The notes under the pieces were generated by a model. That model searched no databases and was not told the origin of the DNA. It saw nothing but the letters and a program-made list of their open reading frames with translations. From contig CM022667.1 of NCBI GenBank assembly GCA_012295275.1, forward strand, positions 13,850,432 through 13,914,431: a DNA stretch of 64,000 bases. Direction: 5' to 3'. Both the position numbers and the translations under genes were made by a program. Source of the DNA: Chrysomallon squamiferum. Taxonomy: Eukaryota > Mollusca > Gastropoda > Neomphalida > Peltospiridae. Below, piece by piece: positions 54,725 through 64,000 of this stretch. How positions within the stretch are numbered: position 1 is the first letter of the stretch; the number at the start of each line of letters is the position of its first letter.

Positions 54725-55638
54725 ATGACATTCAACAAAACTTGTGTGTGCAAACCTCAAAGACTGTTATTGTTAATTAAAAAAAAAAATAATAAAAAAA
54801 AAAAAATAACAATACTCAACTAATCTCCAGTTTTAAAGTCAGTTAAAAAGTTAATTAAGGATAACCATTTAAAAGCAGATCATTTTTGGCATTATTTGCT
54901 AGATGTTTTAACACACACACATGAATGTGCCAGCGTTCTTAAAACACCTGACATGCATAATATGTGTGTGATTTTGTGACGTTTCTGCTTCATATACAGT
55001 TTTCTAGACAGTATCTAGACAAATTACTTGAAACAAAAGATCCATGTTTCAGTGACAAATAGGCAACATCATATTATAATTTAATTTATTATTTATTTGC
55101 TAAATAAACTGCAGTGGTATATAATTAAGGTCATTTGAAAATTTAAAAACATTCTTGAGCCACCTGACCTGCAGTTATGTAACATTAAAAAAAGCAGCAT
55201 ATTAATATTTAATAAGTCATATTTTTTGTTTATTTGTTGATTTGTTTAATTGGATAGTTTACATACATATGTATATGATACTGTTTGTAAGATTTCTTGA
55301 AATCACTGTTTCATCTAGACTTTTCAGTCAATGTCAATAAAACCTCCTTGAACTGAAAGATGCATCTTTTGCTGAGAAGTGGGCAAGATAAGCAGCATAT
55401 ATATTCAGTGTTCATTTTCAAGACATTAAAGTTTTGCACACATGTTGCCAGAATAAACAGTTCACGGATTAGGATAGCGAAGTTATAAATATAAATATGT
55501 TTTTAAATGAATTATTTAGGTGTCAAATGTTTTTATCCAGCTTCAGGAAATAAGGCATATAAAATTAAAAGTAGAAATAAAATAAAAAAAAAAAAATAAA
55601 AACATAAAGTGTGTGTGTGTGTTTGTGAGTTTATATAT

Positions 55639-55800
55639 ATATATATATATCTATATATATATTCAATCATTTGTTATGCCACTATCTAGACATTTGACTT
55701 ATGCTGTTTTAGCAGATCCCGTACTGACATTCTTATGGTGTATCATCTTGCATAGTACAACAGATAGTAGAAACAAAAAAAAAAAAAAAAAAAAAAAAAT
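55639..55800. repeat. (AT)n and poly(A) tracts in P2-P3 spacer
   Basis: AT run at 55632-55660 and A run at 55776-55799. The open frame across them (55613-55807) is repeat-driven. Confidence 0.8.
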
Positions 55801-55989
55801 AAAATAAAATAAAAAGACACACCAAAAAACGAAAGAATAAGATATAATTTTCTTTATTTCTTCGTTTCTTCTTTTTCTTTTTCTTCTTCTTCTTATTATT
55901 GTTGTCAATTCGACTTGTCTAAATAAGAAAAGGAAAACAAAAGAAGAAGAGAAAGCTTTCAGGTTCAGTTAATAAAAGGTTTTAGGAAA

Positions 55990-56014
55990 TGACGTAATTT
56001 AACAGCAGACGTCA
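55990..56014 (+). promoter_or_regulatory. Paired CRE-like motifs upstream of P3
   Basis: TGACGTAA (55990-55997) and GACGTCA (56008-56014), about 1.4 kb before the broken exon 1 and 1.9 kb before the working exon 1 of P3. Confidence 0.5.
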
Positions 56015-57411
56015 TTAAGCAGGTACGTTGTTCCATTTTATTCTGTATGTCTGCATGAGATCAGAATTAGTGCTGGTGGGTAATGCTACCATTGTGTTCA
56101 TTATTTACTATCAAAACTAATTTTAATCTATTCTTTCCTTGCACTTTAGTTCTAGTTTTAAGCAGATGTTTTATTTAAAAATTTTCTTAGATGAGTTGCA
56201 AATGACTGTTGCCAGGTGCTTTTTTTAGATTAGCAACACTAATGAAGTATGTTATGAAAAAAATATTAACGTGATCAGACTTCAGAACTTCCTATTTCGT
56301 TATAAAGAGTTCTAAACAATTAATAAAATGATCCAAGATGATCAAATATATTAATAAATAAGGAAGTTATGTACAGTTCATAGTGTTAAAAACCGCATTT
56401 TTTTCTAATGTTTTAGCCTTTATTTCCTCTGAGATTTAGGGTGCCAAAAACGGGCCAGTATTTCCTTAAATTTTTAATATAATCAAATGAAAGTTTTTTG
56501 ATGTATCAGCTGTACAGAGTAATATCAACAATTATTAATAATCAAAAATATTGTTTAAAAGAAACTACAGTTATGGCGAGGTGGTTTGTAAATGCGGACG
56601 TCGCCCAAATACGTCATCTAGATTACGTAACCTAGTTTTAACAATGACAATGCGGATCGGCACAAGAAATAATCCAGTTTGAAAAGTTTGATTAAGGTAA
56701 AAATGCAATTAGGAGAGGTGTTCTACATCGTGGTTTTGTAATATGAACAACCATCTATACCTGTATTAGTTTTGTCATAAAAGGTACAGAAAAAGAAGTA
56801 CAATTGTTGAATTTGGAACAACCATCTAAACAGAGCCCGTTGGACGGGTAAGCGACCTGAACAGTGACGTCATTAGTGTTTATGTTTCGTCATAAAAATT
56901 GTTTGTTCTTTTATTTTCAATTACTTTAGTTAATAAAATGTTTTTATTATTATTATTATTATTATTTACTTCGATTGTTAATCTATTGTGTTGCTTATTG
57001 TATTTTGCATATACTTTCAGCTCTAGTTAAAAAAAAAAAAGAAAGATAATTACTACTAATTTTATCAATTTAATGAAATATCTTCGCAACTTACCTTTTT
57101 CCAAGTTACGTTTAAATTCAGAAGAAATACATTCCTATTAATTAGCGGCTGTTGATTAATCATAAAATTGATTAATATTAGAAGGCTGTTTTGAATTTTT
57201 AGGGCATCCCTTTGGAAGAAATAAAATCATTTTAGTTTTCTTGTTTGTTTCTTTTCTTTTTTTGTTTTTTGTTTTTTCTTAATGGTCCTTTTATATTATT
57301 TCTAGCAAAACAAACCCTAAACAAAACAAACCAATCGCCACGCAGGAATCCGCAACTAATAAAATAATCATTTATCAATTTTTTAAATGACAAATTTAAA
57401 TTAATTTTTAT

Positions 57412-57445
57412 ATACTATTGTGTTTAGCTCTCTGAATTTTGTCAG
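57412..57445 (+). pseudogene. Broken extra copy of exon 1 upstream of P3
   Basis: ATACTATT...AGCTCTCTGAATTTTGTCAG with its donor GTATA is a recognisable exon 1 whose ATG is lost and whose TGC cysteine codon is now TGA. It lies 457 bases before the working exon 1. Confidence 0.75.
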
Positions 57446-57814
57446 GTATATTTACAATTTAACTGCCTGTTCTTGTATATAATCTGATGTGTTGCTTATT
57501 ACATTTAGTATATACTCTCTACTTTAACTAAGAATTATGTCTTCGCGTGTTACTTTGTCCAGTGTTACATGTAAAAACGTACAAATTGGTTGCTTATGAT
57601 TAGCGGCTGTTGATTGCTCCTAAATATTTAAAACAAATGTAAGGAGGCTGTTTTGAATTTTTATTATCTCTGCTTAACATATTGGAAGTTTTTATTTATT
57701 TATTTACTTTTATATTAATTCTAGCAAGAAAACAATAAGCAAAACAAAATCTGTCCCGCACTCGTAACTGAACGAAGTAAAATAATCGATGAAATCTTGA
57801 ATATCAATAATATA

Positions 57815-57848
<34 letters not shown>

Positions 57849-57901
57849 GATAAATTATTTATCGCACTCATTGAGTTCTTACTTTTTGTATACTAGGTAA
57901 G

Positions 57902-58238
57902 ATGAAAATACTATTAGCTCTCTGCATTTTGTCAGGTATCATTTTTATTTTATTTTTATTATATTCAAATCTAATTTATATCTCAGTAACAAATTTGTTT
58001 ATGAAATATGTTGTAGGTATACAAAGAATGGCAATAACGTAATATACATTCTGCAGCAATAATATAATGTGTAATTCATCAAGTCAAATAAAATGTTTTG
58101 TAAATTAAATGTAATTATGTATTCTAAAATATTTAGTTATTTATATTTCAGAATCATTTTCAATCATAACATTTCACTTTTACGTTAATTCTTATAATTA
58201 ATTAAGTAACAATATTTTTACCACTGTATAATTATTAA

Positions 58239-58330
<92 letters not shown>

Positions 58331-60181
58331 TCCTATAGTTTCAGTAAGAATTTTGTAAACTGGAATAATGTTATTACATAGTATATTTTGGTGGTCTGGT
58401 ACAGTTCTAAAGAAAGGACTGCGCAACCATAATTACATGGCTATATATTTCAGTGTCAGTAGCCTTGGTCTTTTGTGCATGTGATCTAAAAGCAGCGAAT
58501 AGGTGCTTTGGGAAGATGTTAGACGATATGTCAAATTCGAATGGAACCAAATCAGAAAACTGCCGGTATGTTTTTTTGTTTATCTATAGATCTCTGTTTT
58601 TATTTATTCATTTATTATAAATTTTTCTATTTATATTTGTTTTTATTTAGTTGTATAGTTATTTATCTGTATATTTTTTATTATTATTATTTTTTTTTAT
58701 TAATGTTGTTTTTATAGATCTATACAGTACATAGGTATAGACACATGTTATTTATTTATTTACAATTGATTATTATTATTATTATTTTTTTTTCATTCAT
58801 TCCTTATCAGCATTAAGCCTCTTATTTAGTTATTTATTTTTTTTTTTATTTTTTTTTTATTTATATTTTCACTTTTTGTTGTTGTAGTATTAAACCACAG
58901 TTTCTTCTCTTTCATTAAATGTGTTTGCGACATAAAAAATAATGAAATAAACATAACTATATTTCAGTTTAGCTCGGATGAATATGGTCTGTCTGGTGAA
59001 ATCAGAATGTCAGACTTCTCTCAAGGTGTTAGGACCACTATCACAACTCAAGCAGACCATCAAGAATAACTGCGGTTGGTCCGTCTTTATACGTAGTGAT
59101 TCTTGACTTTTTAATACTGCTATTGTACTACTACTACTACTATACTACCACCACCACAACTACTAATTAGAATAATATTCAGCAATAATTCAGCCCATTT
59201 GCACTAACGGTAAGAATAGAGTGTTTACTGCTGGATGTCATTTCCTACTTCTGGTTTCTATATATATTCAACTGTATATATATATATTCAGTGTACTTCC
59301 TATAGATATATGGAAAAATTACACACATATATAGAGGTTCAAACATGCATACATACTATACATACAAACATACTTACCTACATACATACAAACATACTTA
59401 CCTACTTAAAACATTCTCTGAGACATGCATACAGAGATCCATTCATACTTTCATAAACACATACATACACACATAAAAACATATCTACATTTCAGTATAA
59501 TTATAGCAATCAGTTTCTAATGTATCAGGTGAGGAAAAACCATATGCAGCACATAACAAAGGTAGGTGGTTTTAAATAATTATGTTAACTAAAAGATTTT
59601 TGAAAAGGGTATTTAATTATGCTTAAGTTTTAAATTTTGTTATTAAACAACTTGATGTGTCTGATGTACTGACTAATTTTTGGTTTCTACAGATCTGTTT
59701 TTTTATTTAATAATCAATAATTATGTCAATGACGGTTGTAATCTTAAGGTCCTGCTTTATTAATAACTTTATTAATATTGATTGCCAGATTTAAAAATAA
59801 TCACTAGGAAATATAGCGTATTCATTTAGATAATTATAGACACGTTTTAATTTGCAATACGTCTACGTTCAAGTTGTTCTCCTTTACTGAAGATTTTGTT
59901 CGTACTGTAATATGATGGCTTTTAATTTCGAATTCTGTCGATCGGTTAGAGTCATCCTCTGATATAATAGGATACATATTTCTCTGTGCACAAATTGGTT
60001 TATTTCCTGTATTAGCCTGTGGAAATCTATCTGTTTTATCACATATAACTGTTAATGTTAAAATGAACCACTAAGTATTAAGTGCTTACATTTTTGTTTT
60101 TTAGCTGAGCACCAGGCACGTAGATCTCTGTTCTCGATGTGGATTGGAGTGATAATCGCGCTCGCTATTTTAAACAAATAA
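57902..60181 (+). CDS. P3: small secreted six-cysteine protein with GPI-signal-like tail
   Basis: Five exons join in phase: 57902-57935, 58454-58565, 58968-59074, 59529-59561 and 60105-60181, giving 120 residues. The signal peptide is MKILLALCILSVSVALVF. The six family cysteines keep the P1/P2 spacing, with an extra one at 19 and NGT at 41-43. Exon 3 reads MVCLVKSECQTSLKVLGPLS ... NNCG. Exon 4 is GEEKPYAAHNK. Exon 5 is nearly identical to P2. The mature domain is far more different from P2 than the signal and anchor exons are. The exon 3 donor is G/GTTGGT; read-through would end in GWSVFIRSDS and stop (59104), giving a form without the anchor. Function unknown; extracellular and probably surface-bound. 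Confidence 0.8.
58244..58326. repeat. (AG)n in P3 intron 1
   Basis: About 82 bases of AG, in the same position as in P1, P2 and P4. Confidence 0.95.
59075..59104 (+). other. Possible alternative 3' coding extension of P3 exon 3
   Basis: Ten codons past the weak donor end in TGA (…GWSVFIRSDS), matching P2 with only third-position changes. This would give a secreted isoform. Confidence 0.4.
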
Positions 60182-60182
60182 A
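60177..60182 (+). terminator. Poly(A) signal overlapping the P3 stop codon
   Basis: AATAAA across TAA, with a GU-rich CTTGTGTGTGC downstream, as in P1 and P2. Confidence 0.6.
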
Positions 60183-60356
60183 ATGACATTCAACGAAACT
60201 TGTGTGTGCAAACGGCAAAGATTGTTATTGTTCATTAAAAAAAAAAAAAAAAAAAAAATCAGATAAAATAATTTCCAGCTTTAAGGTCACTTGAAAAATC
60301 AATTAAGGATAACCATTTAAAAGCAGATCATTTTTGGCATTATGTACTAGATGTTT

Positions 60357-60358
<2 letters not shown>

Positions 60359-60410
<52 letters not shown>
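60359..60410. repeat. (AC)n microsatellite
   Basis: About 26 AC units. The matching site in the left duplication unit (54912-54921) has only about five. Confidence 0.95.
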
Positions 60411-60414
<4 letters not shown>

Positions 60415-61461
60415 GAATGTGCCAGTATTCTTAAAACACCTGACATGCATAATATGTGTGTGATTTCGTGACGTTTCTGCTTCATATACAGTTTTCTAGA
60501 GAGTGTCTAGACAAATTACTTGAAACCAAAGATCCATGTTTCAATGACAAATAGGCAACATCATATTATAATTTAATTTATTTTTTATTTGCTAAATAAA
60601 CTGCAGTGGTGTATAATTAAGGTCATTTGAAAAAATAAAAACATTCTTGAGCCACCTGACCTGCAGTTATGTAACATTAAAAAAACAGCATATTAATATT
60701 TAATAAGTCATATTTTTTGTTTATTTGTTTAATTGGATAGTTTACATACATATGTATGTGATACTGTTTGTAAGATTTCTTGAAATCACTGTTTCATCTA
60801 GACTTTTCAGTCAATGTCTATAAAACCTCCTTGAACTGAAAGATGCAGCTTTTGCTGAGAAGTGGGCAAGATAATCAGCACATATTCAGTGTTCATTTTC
60901 AAGACATTAAAGTTTTGCACAGATATTGCCAGAATAAACAGTTCACGGATTAGGATAGCGAAGTTATAAATATAAATATGTTTTTAAATGAATAATTTAG
61001 GTGTCAAATGTTTTTATCCAGCTTCTGTTCTTGAAGAATGTCTTTAGGGAAATAAGGCATATAAAATTAAAAGTAGAAATAAAAAATAAAAATAAATAAA
61101 AATAAAGTGTGTGTGTGTGTTTGTGAGTTTATATATATATATATATATATTCAATCATTTGTTATGCCACTATCTAGACATTTGACTTATGCTGTTTTAG
61201 AAGATCCCGTACTGACAGGGATTCGACCGTTCCAACATTCTTATGGTGTATCACCTTGCATAGTAGAACAGATAGTAGAACAAATAAAAAAATAAAAATA
61301 AAAAAAACGAAAGAATAAGATATAATTTTCTTTATTTCTTCGTTTCTTCTTTTTCTTTTTCTTCTTATATTTATTGTCAGTTCGACTTGTCTGAATAAGG
61401 AAAGGAAAACAAAAGAAGAAGAGAAAGCTTTGAGGTTCAGTTAATAAAAGATTTGAGGAAA

Positions 61462-61486
61462 TGACGTAATTTAACAGCAGACGTCA
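61462..61486 (+). promoter_or_regulatory. Paired CRE-like motifs upstream of P4
   Basis: TGACGTAA (61462-61469) and GACGTCA (61480-61486), the duplicate of the P3 pair. Confidence 0.5.
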
Positions 61487-62490
61487 TTAAGCAGGTGCGT
61501 TGTTCCATTTTATTCTGTATGTCTGCATGAGATCAGAATTAGTGCTGGTGGGTAATGCTACCATTCTGTTCATTATTTACTATCAAAACTAATTTTAATC
61601 TATTCTTTCCTTGCACTTTAGTTCTAGTTTTAAGCAGATATTTTATTTAAAAATTTTCTTAAATGACTGTTGCCAGGTGCTTTTTTTAGATTAGCAACAC
61701 TAATGAAGTATGTTATGAAAAAAATATTAACGTGATCAGACTTCAGAACTTCCTATTTCGTTATAAAGAGTTCTAAACAATTAATAAAATGATCCAAGAT
61801 GATCAAATATATTAATAAATAAGGAAGTTATGTACAGTTCATAGTGTTAAAAACCGCATTTTTTTTCTAATGTTTTGGCATTTACTTCCTCTGAGATTTA
61901 GCAATAACAGGGTGCCAAAAACGGGCCAGTATTTCCTTAAATTTTTAATATAATCAAATGAAAGTTCCTTGATGTATCAGCTGTACAGAGTAATATCAAC
62001 AATTATTAATAATCAAAAATATTGTTTAAAAGAAACTACAGTTATGGCGAGGTGGTTTGTAAATGCGGACGTCGCCCAAATACGTCATCTAGATTACGTA
62101 ACCTAGTTTTAAGACTGACAATGCGGATCGGCACAAGAAATAATCCAGTTTGAAAAGTTTGATTAAGGTAAAAATGCAATTAGGAGAGGTGTTCTACATC
62201 GTGGTTTTGTAATATGAACAACCATCTATACCTTTATTAGTGTTACGTCATAAAAGGTACAGAAAAGGACGTACAATTATTGAATTTGGAACTTTAAAAC
62301 CCTTATGTTGCAATACCTCCAGTAAACAGAGCACCTGGAAGTGGACGGGTAAGCGACCTGATCAATGACGTCACTTGACTTTTGAACAGTAGGTTATGTT
62401 TCCGAAATCTCAGCAATATTTACACAATCAACATAACTTACTTGTTAATTGCTTGTTCTTTTATTTTCAATTACTTTAGTTAATAAAACG

Positions 62491-62527
<37 letters not shown>

Positions 62528-63029
62528 TACTTCATTTATTAATCTATTGTGTTGCTTATTGTATTTTGCATATACTTTCAGCTCTAGTTAAAAAAAATTA
62601 AGATAATTGCTACTAATTTTATCAATTTAATGAAATATCTTCGCAACTTACCTTTTTCCAAGTTACGTTTAAATTCAGAATAAATACATTCCTATTAATT
62701 AGCGGCTGTTGATTAATCATAAAATACTTAAGATTAATATTAGAAGACTGTTTTGAATTTTTTAGGGCATCCCTACTTAGATGAAATAAAATCATTTTAG
62801 TTTTCTTGTTTGTTTCTTTTTGTTTTTTTTTTTTTTTGTTTTCTTAATGGTCCTTTTATATTATTTCTAGCAAGCAAACCCTAAACAAAACAAACCAATC
62901 GCCACGCAGGAATCCGCAACTAATAAAATAATCGGTAAAATCTTGAATATCAATGATTTTTAAATGACAAATTAAGGATAAATCGTTTATCGCACTCATT
63001 GAGTCATTACTTTTTATATACTAGGTAAT

Positions 63030-63063
63030 ATAAAGATACTATTAGCTCTCTGAATTTTGTCAG
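63030..63063 (+). pseudogene. Broken extra copy of exon 1 upstream of P4
   Basis: The same length as exon 1 (34 bases) with a good donor, but the start codon is ATA and the cysteine codon is TGA. It shares the TGA with the broken copy before P3, so the damage predates the P3/P4 duplication. Confidence 0.8.
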
Positions 63064-63519
63064 GTATCATTTAATTTTTTTTTTTTTAAAATATAATTTG
63101 TCTTTAACTGCCTGTTCTTGTATTTTGGACTGTTTTAGTTAATAAAATGCTGTTTTACAACATTTATTAATCTGATGTGTTGCTTATTACATTTAGTATA
63201 TACTCTCTACTTTAACTAAGAATTATGTCTTCGCGTGTTACTTTGTCCAGTGTTACATGTAAAAACGTACAAATTGGTTGCTTATGATTAGCGGCTGTTG
63301 ATTGCTCCTAAATATTTAAAACAAATGTAAGGAGGCTGTTTTGAATTTTTATTATCTCTGCTTAACATATCGGAAGTTTTTATTTATTTATTTACTTTTA
63401 TATTAATTCTAGCAAGAAAACAATAAGCAAAACAAAATCTGTCCCGCACTCGTAACTGAACGAAGTAAAATAATCGATGAAATCTTGAATATCAATAATA
63501 TATATTTTTTTTTTTAAAG

Positions 63520-63552
<33 letters not shown>

Positions 63553-63606
63553 AGATAAATTATTTATCGCACTCATTGAGTTCTTACTTTTTGTATACTA
63601 GGTAAG

Positions 63607-63640
63607 ATGAAAATACTATTAGCTCTCTGCATTTTGTCAG
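63607..63640 (+). CDS. P4: first exon of a further six-cysteine family gene (cut by window end)
   Basis: ATG-led 34-base exon identical to P3 exon 1 (MKILLALCILS plus one base), donor GTATCATT. The start of the intron 1 (AC)n/(AG)n tract is seen at 63975-64000. The other exons lie beyond the window. Confidence 0.75.
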
Positions 63641-63974
63641 GTATCATTTTTATTTTATTTTTATTATATTCAAATCTTGCACAAAAGTACATTCACATAT
63701 CTATAATTTATATCTCAGTAACAAATTTGTTTATGAAATATGTTGTAGGTATACAAAGAATGACAATAACGTAATATACATTCTGCAGCAATAATATAAT
63801 GTGTAATTCATCAAGTCAAATAAAATGTTTTGTAAATTAAATGTAATTATGTATTCTAAAATATTTAGTTATTTATATTTCAGAATCATTTTCAATCATA
63901 ACATTTCACTTTTACGTTAATTCTTATAATTAATTAAGTAACAATATATTTTATAACTGCATACTTTCTAAATC

Positions 63975-64000
63975 ACACACACACACAGAGAGAGAGAGAG
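63975..64000. repeat. (AC)n-(AG)n in P4 intron 1
   Basis: Start of the same repeat found in intron 1 of P1-P3, cut by the window end. Confidence 0.9.

Larger units (their letters stand above)
54647..58330 (+). repeat. Tandem segmental duplication, left unit
   Basis: From P2 exon 5 onward this DNA matches 60105-64000 at an offset of about 5.46 kb, rising to 5.7 kb through small indels. The shared landmarks are the P2/P3 last exon, a TTTGTTATGCCACTATCTAG block (55671/61158), paired CRE-like motifs, GGCGAGGTGGTTTGTAAATG (56576/62046), the broken exon 1 and the working exon 1. Confidence 0.85.
60105..64000 (+). repeat. Tandem segmental duplication, right unit
   Basis: Partner of 54647-58330, cut by the window end. 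Differences are mainly indels; for example CAGGGATTCGACCGTTCCAA near 61216 is missing from the left unit. Confidence 0.85.

Noticed and set aside
55613-61295. Paired frames containing SFVMPLSRHLTYAVL in the P2-P3 and P3-P4 spacers
   Set aside because: They agree because the DNA is a recent duplicate; they begin in microsatellites and diverge by indels, so there is no evidence of coding.

Overview
This window is nuclear DNA of an animal. It is strongly AT-rich, crowded with microsatellites, and its genes are split by GT-AG introns of a few hundred bases to about 1.5 kb. Four genes can be joined exon by exon into proteins that align end to end (one cut by the window edge) with animal proteins I know: mitochondrial arginyl-tRNA synthetase (RARS2), mitochondrial aspartate aminotransferase (GOT2), MTBP and MED10. 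Intron sizes, pogo/Tigger-type DNA transposons, and small secreted PAN-domain and cysteine-rich proteins suggest an invertebrate, perhaps a mollusc or other lophotrochozoan. The sequence alone does not prove the phylum.

Layout. RARS2 lies on the minus strand (about 1-5051, C-terminal half beyond the left edge). It is head to head with GOT2 (plus, 5350-11492) across a 298-base shared promoter, so two nuclear genes for mitochondrial enzymes share one control region. A small secreted protein with two PAN/apple-like modules follows on the minus strand (14296-16271). After a microsatellite-rich gap comes MTBP (plus, 18586-31942, 20 exons), a replication-origin firing factor and partner of Treslin, tail to tail with MED10 (minus, 32514-34785), a core Mediator subunit.

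The right-hand part (about 37.9-64 kb) is the unusual region. It holds a family I cannot assign: small five-exon genes for secreted proteins of about 100-122 residues. Exon 1 is a signal-peptide exon. Exons 2 and 3 carry six conserved cysteines. Exon 4 is a tiny variable linker exon, and exon 5 is a hydrophobic, GPI-signal-like tail. There is one copy on the minus strand (N1, 37988-40500), an orphan last exon (P0, 43104-43180), three complete plus-strand copies (P1 45719-47867, P2 52299-54723, P3 57902-60181) and the start of another (P4, from 63607). A decayed pogo/jerky-type transposase lies between P1 and P2. P3 and P4 sit in a recent 5.5-5.7 kb tandem duplication and each carries an extra broken copy of exon 1. 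The copies share paired CRE-like motifs upstream, an (AG)n tract in intron 1 and a poly(A) signal overlapping the stop codon.

All gene models were joined by eye from splice sites, reading phase and remembered protein families. No search or transcript data were available. Two places need transcripts most: the MTBP exon 11/12 junction and exon 2 of N1.
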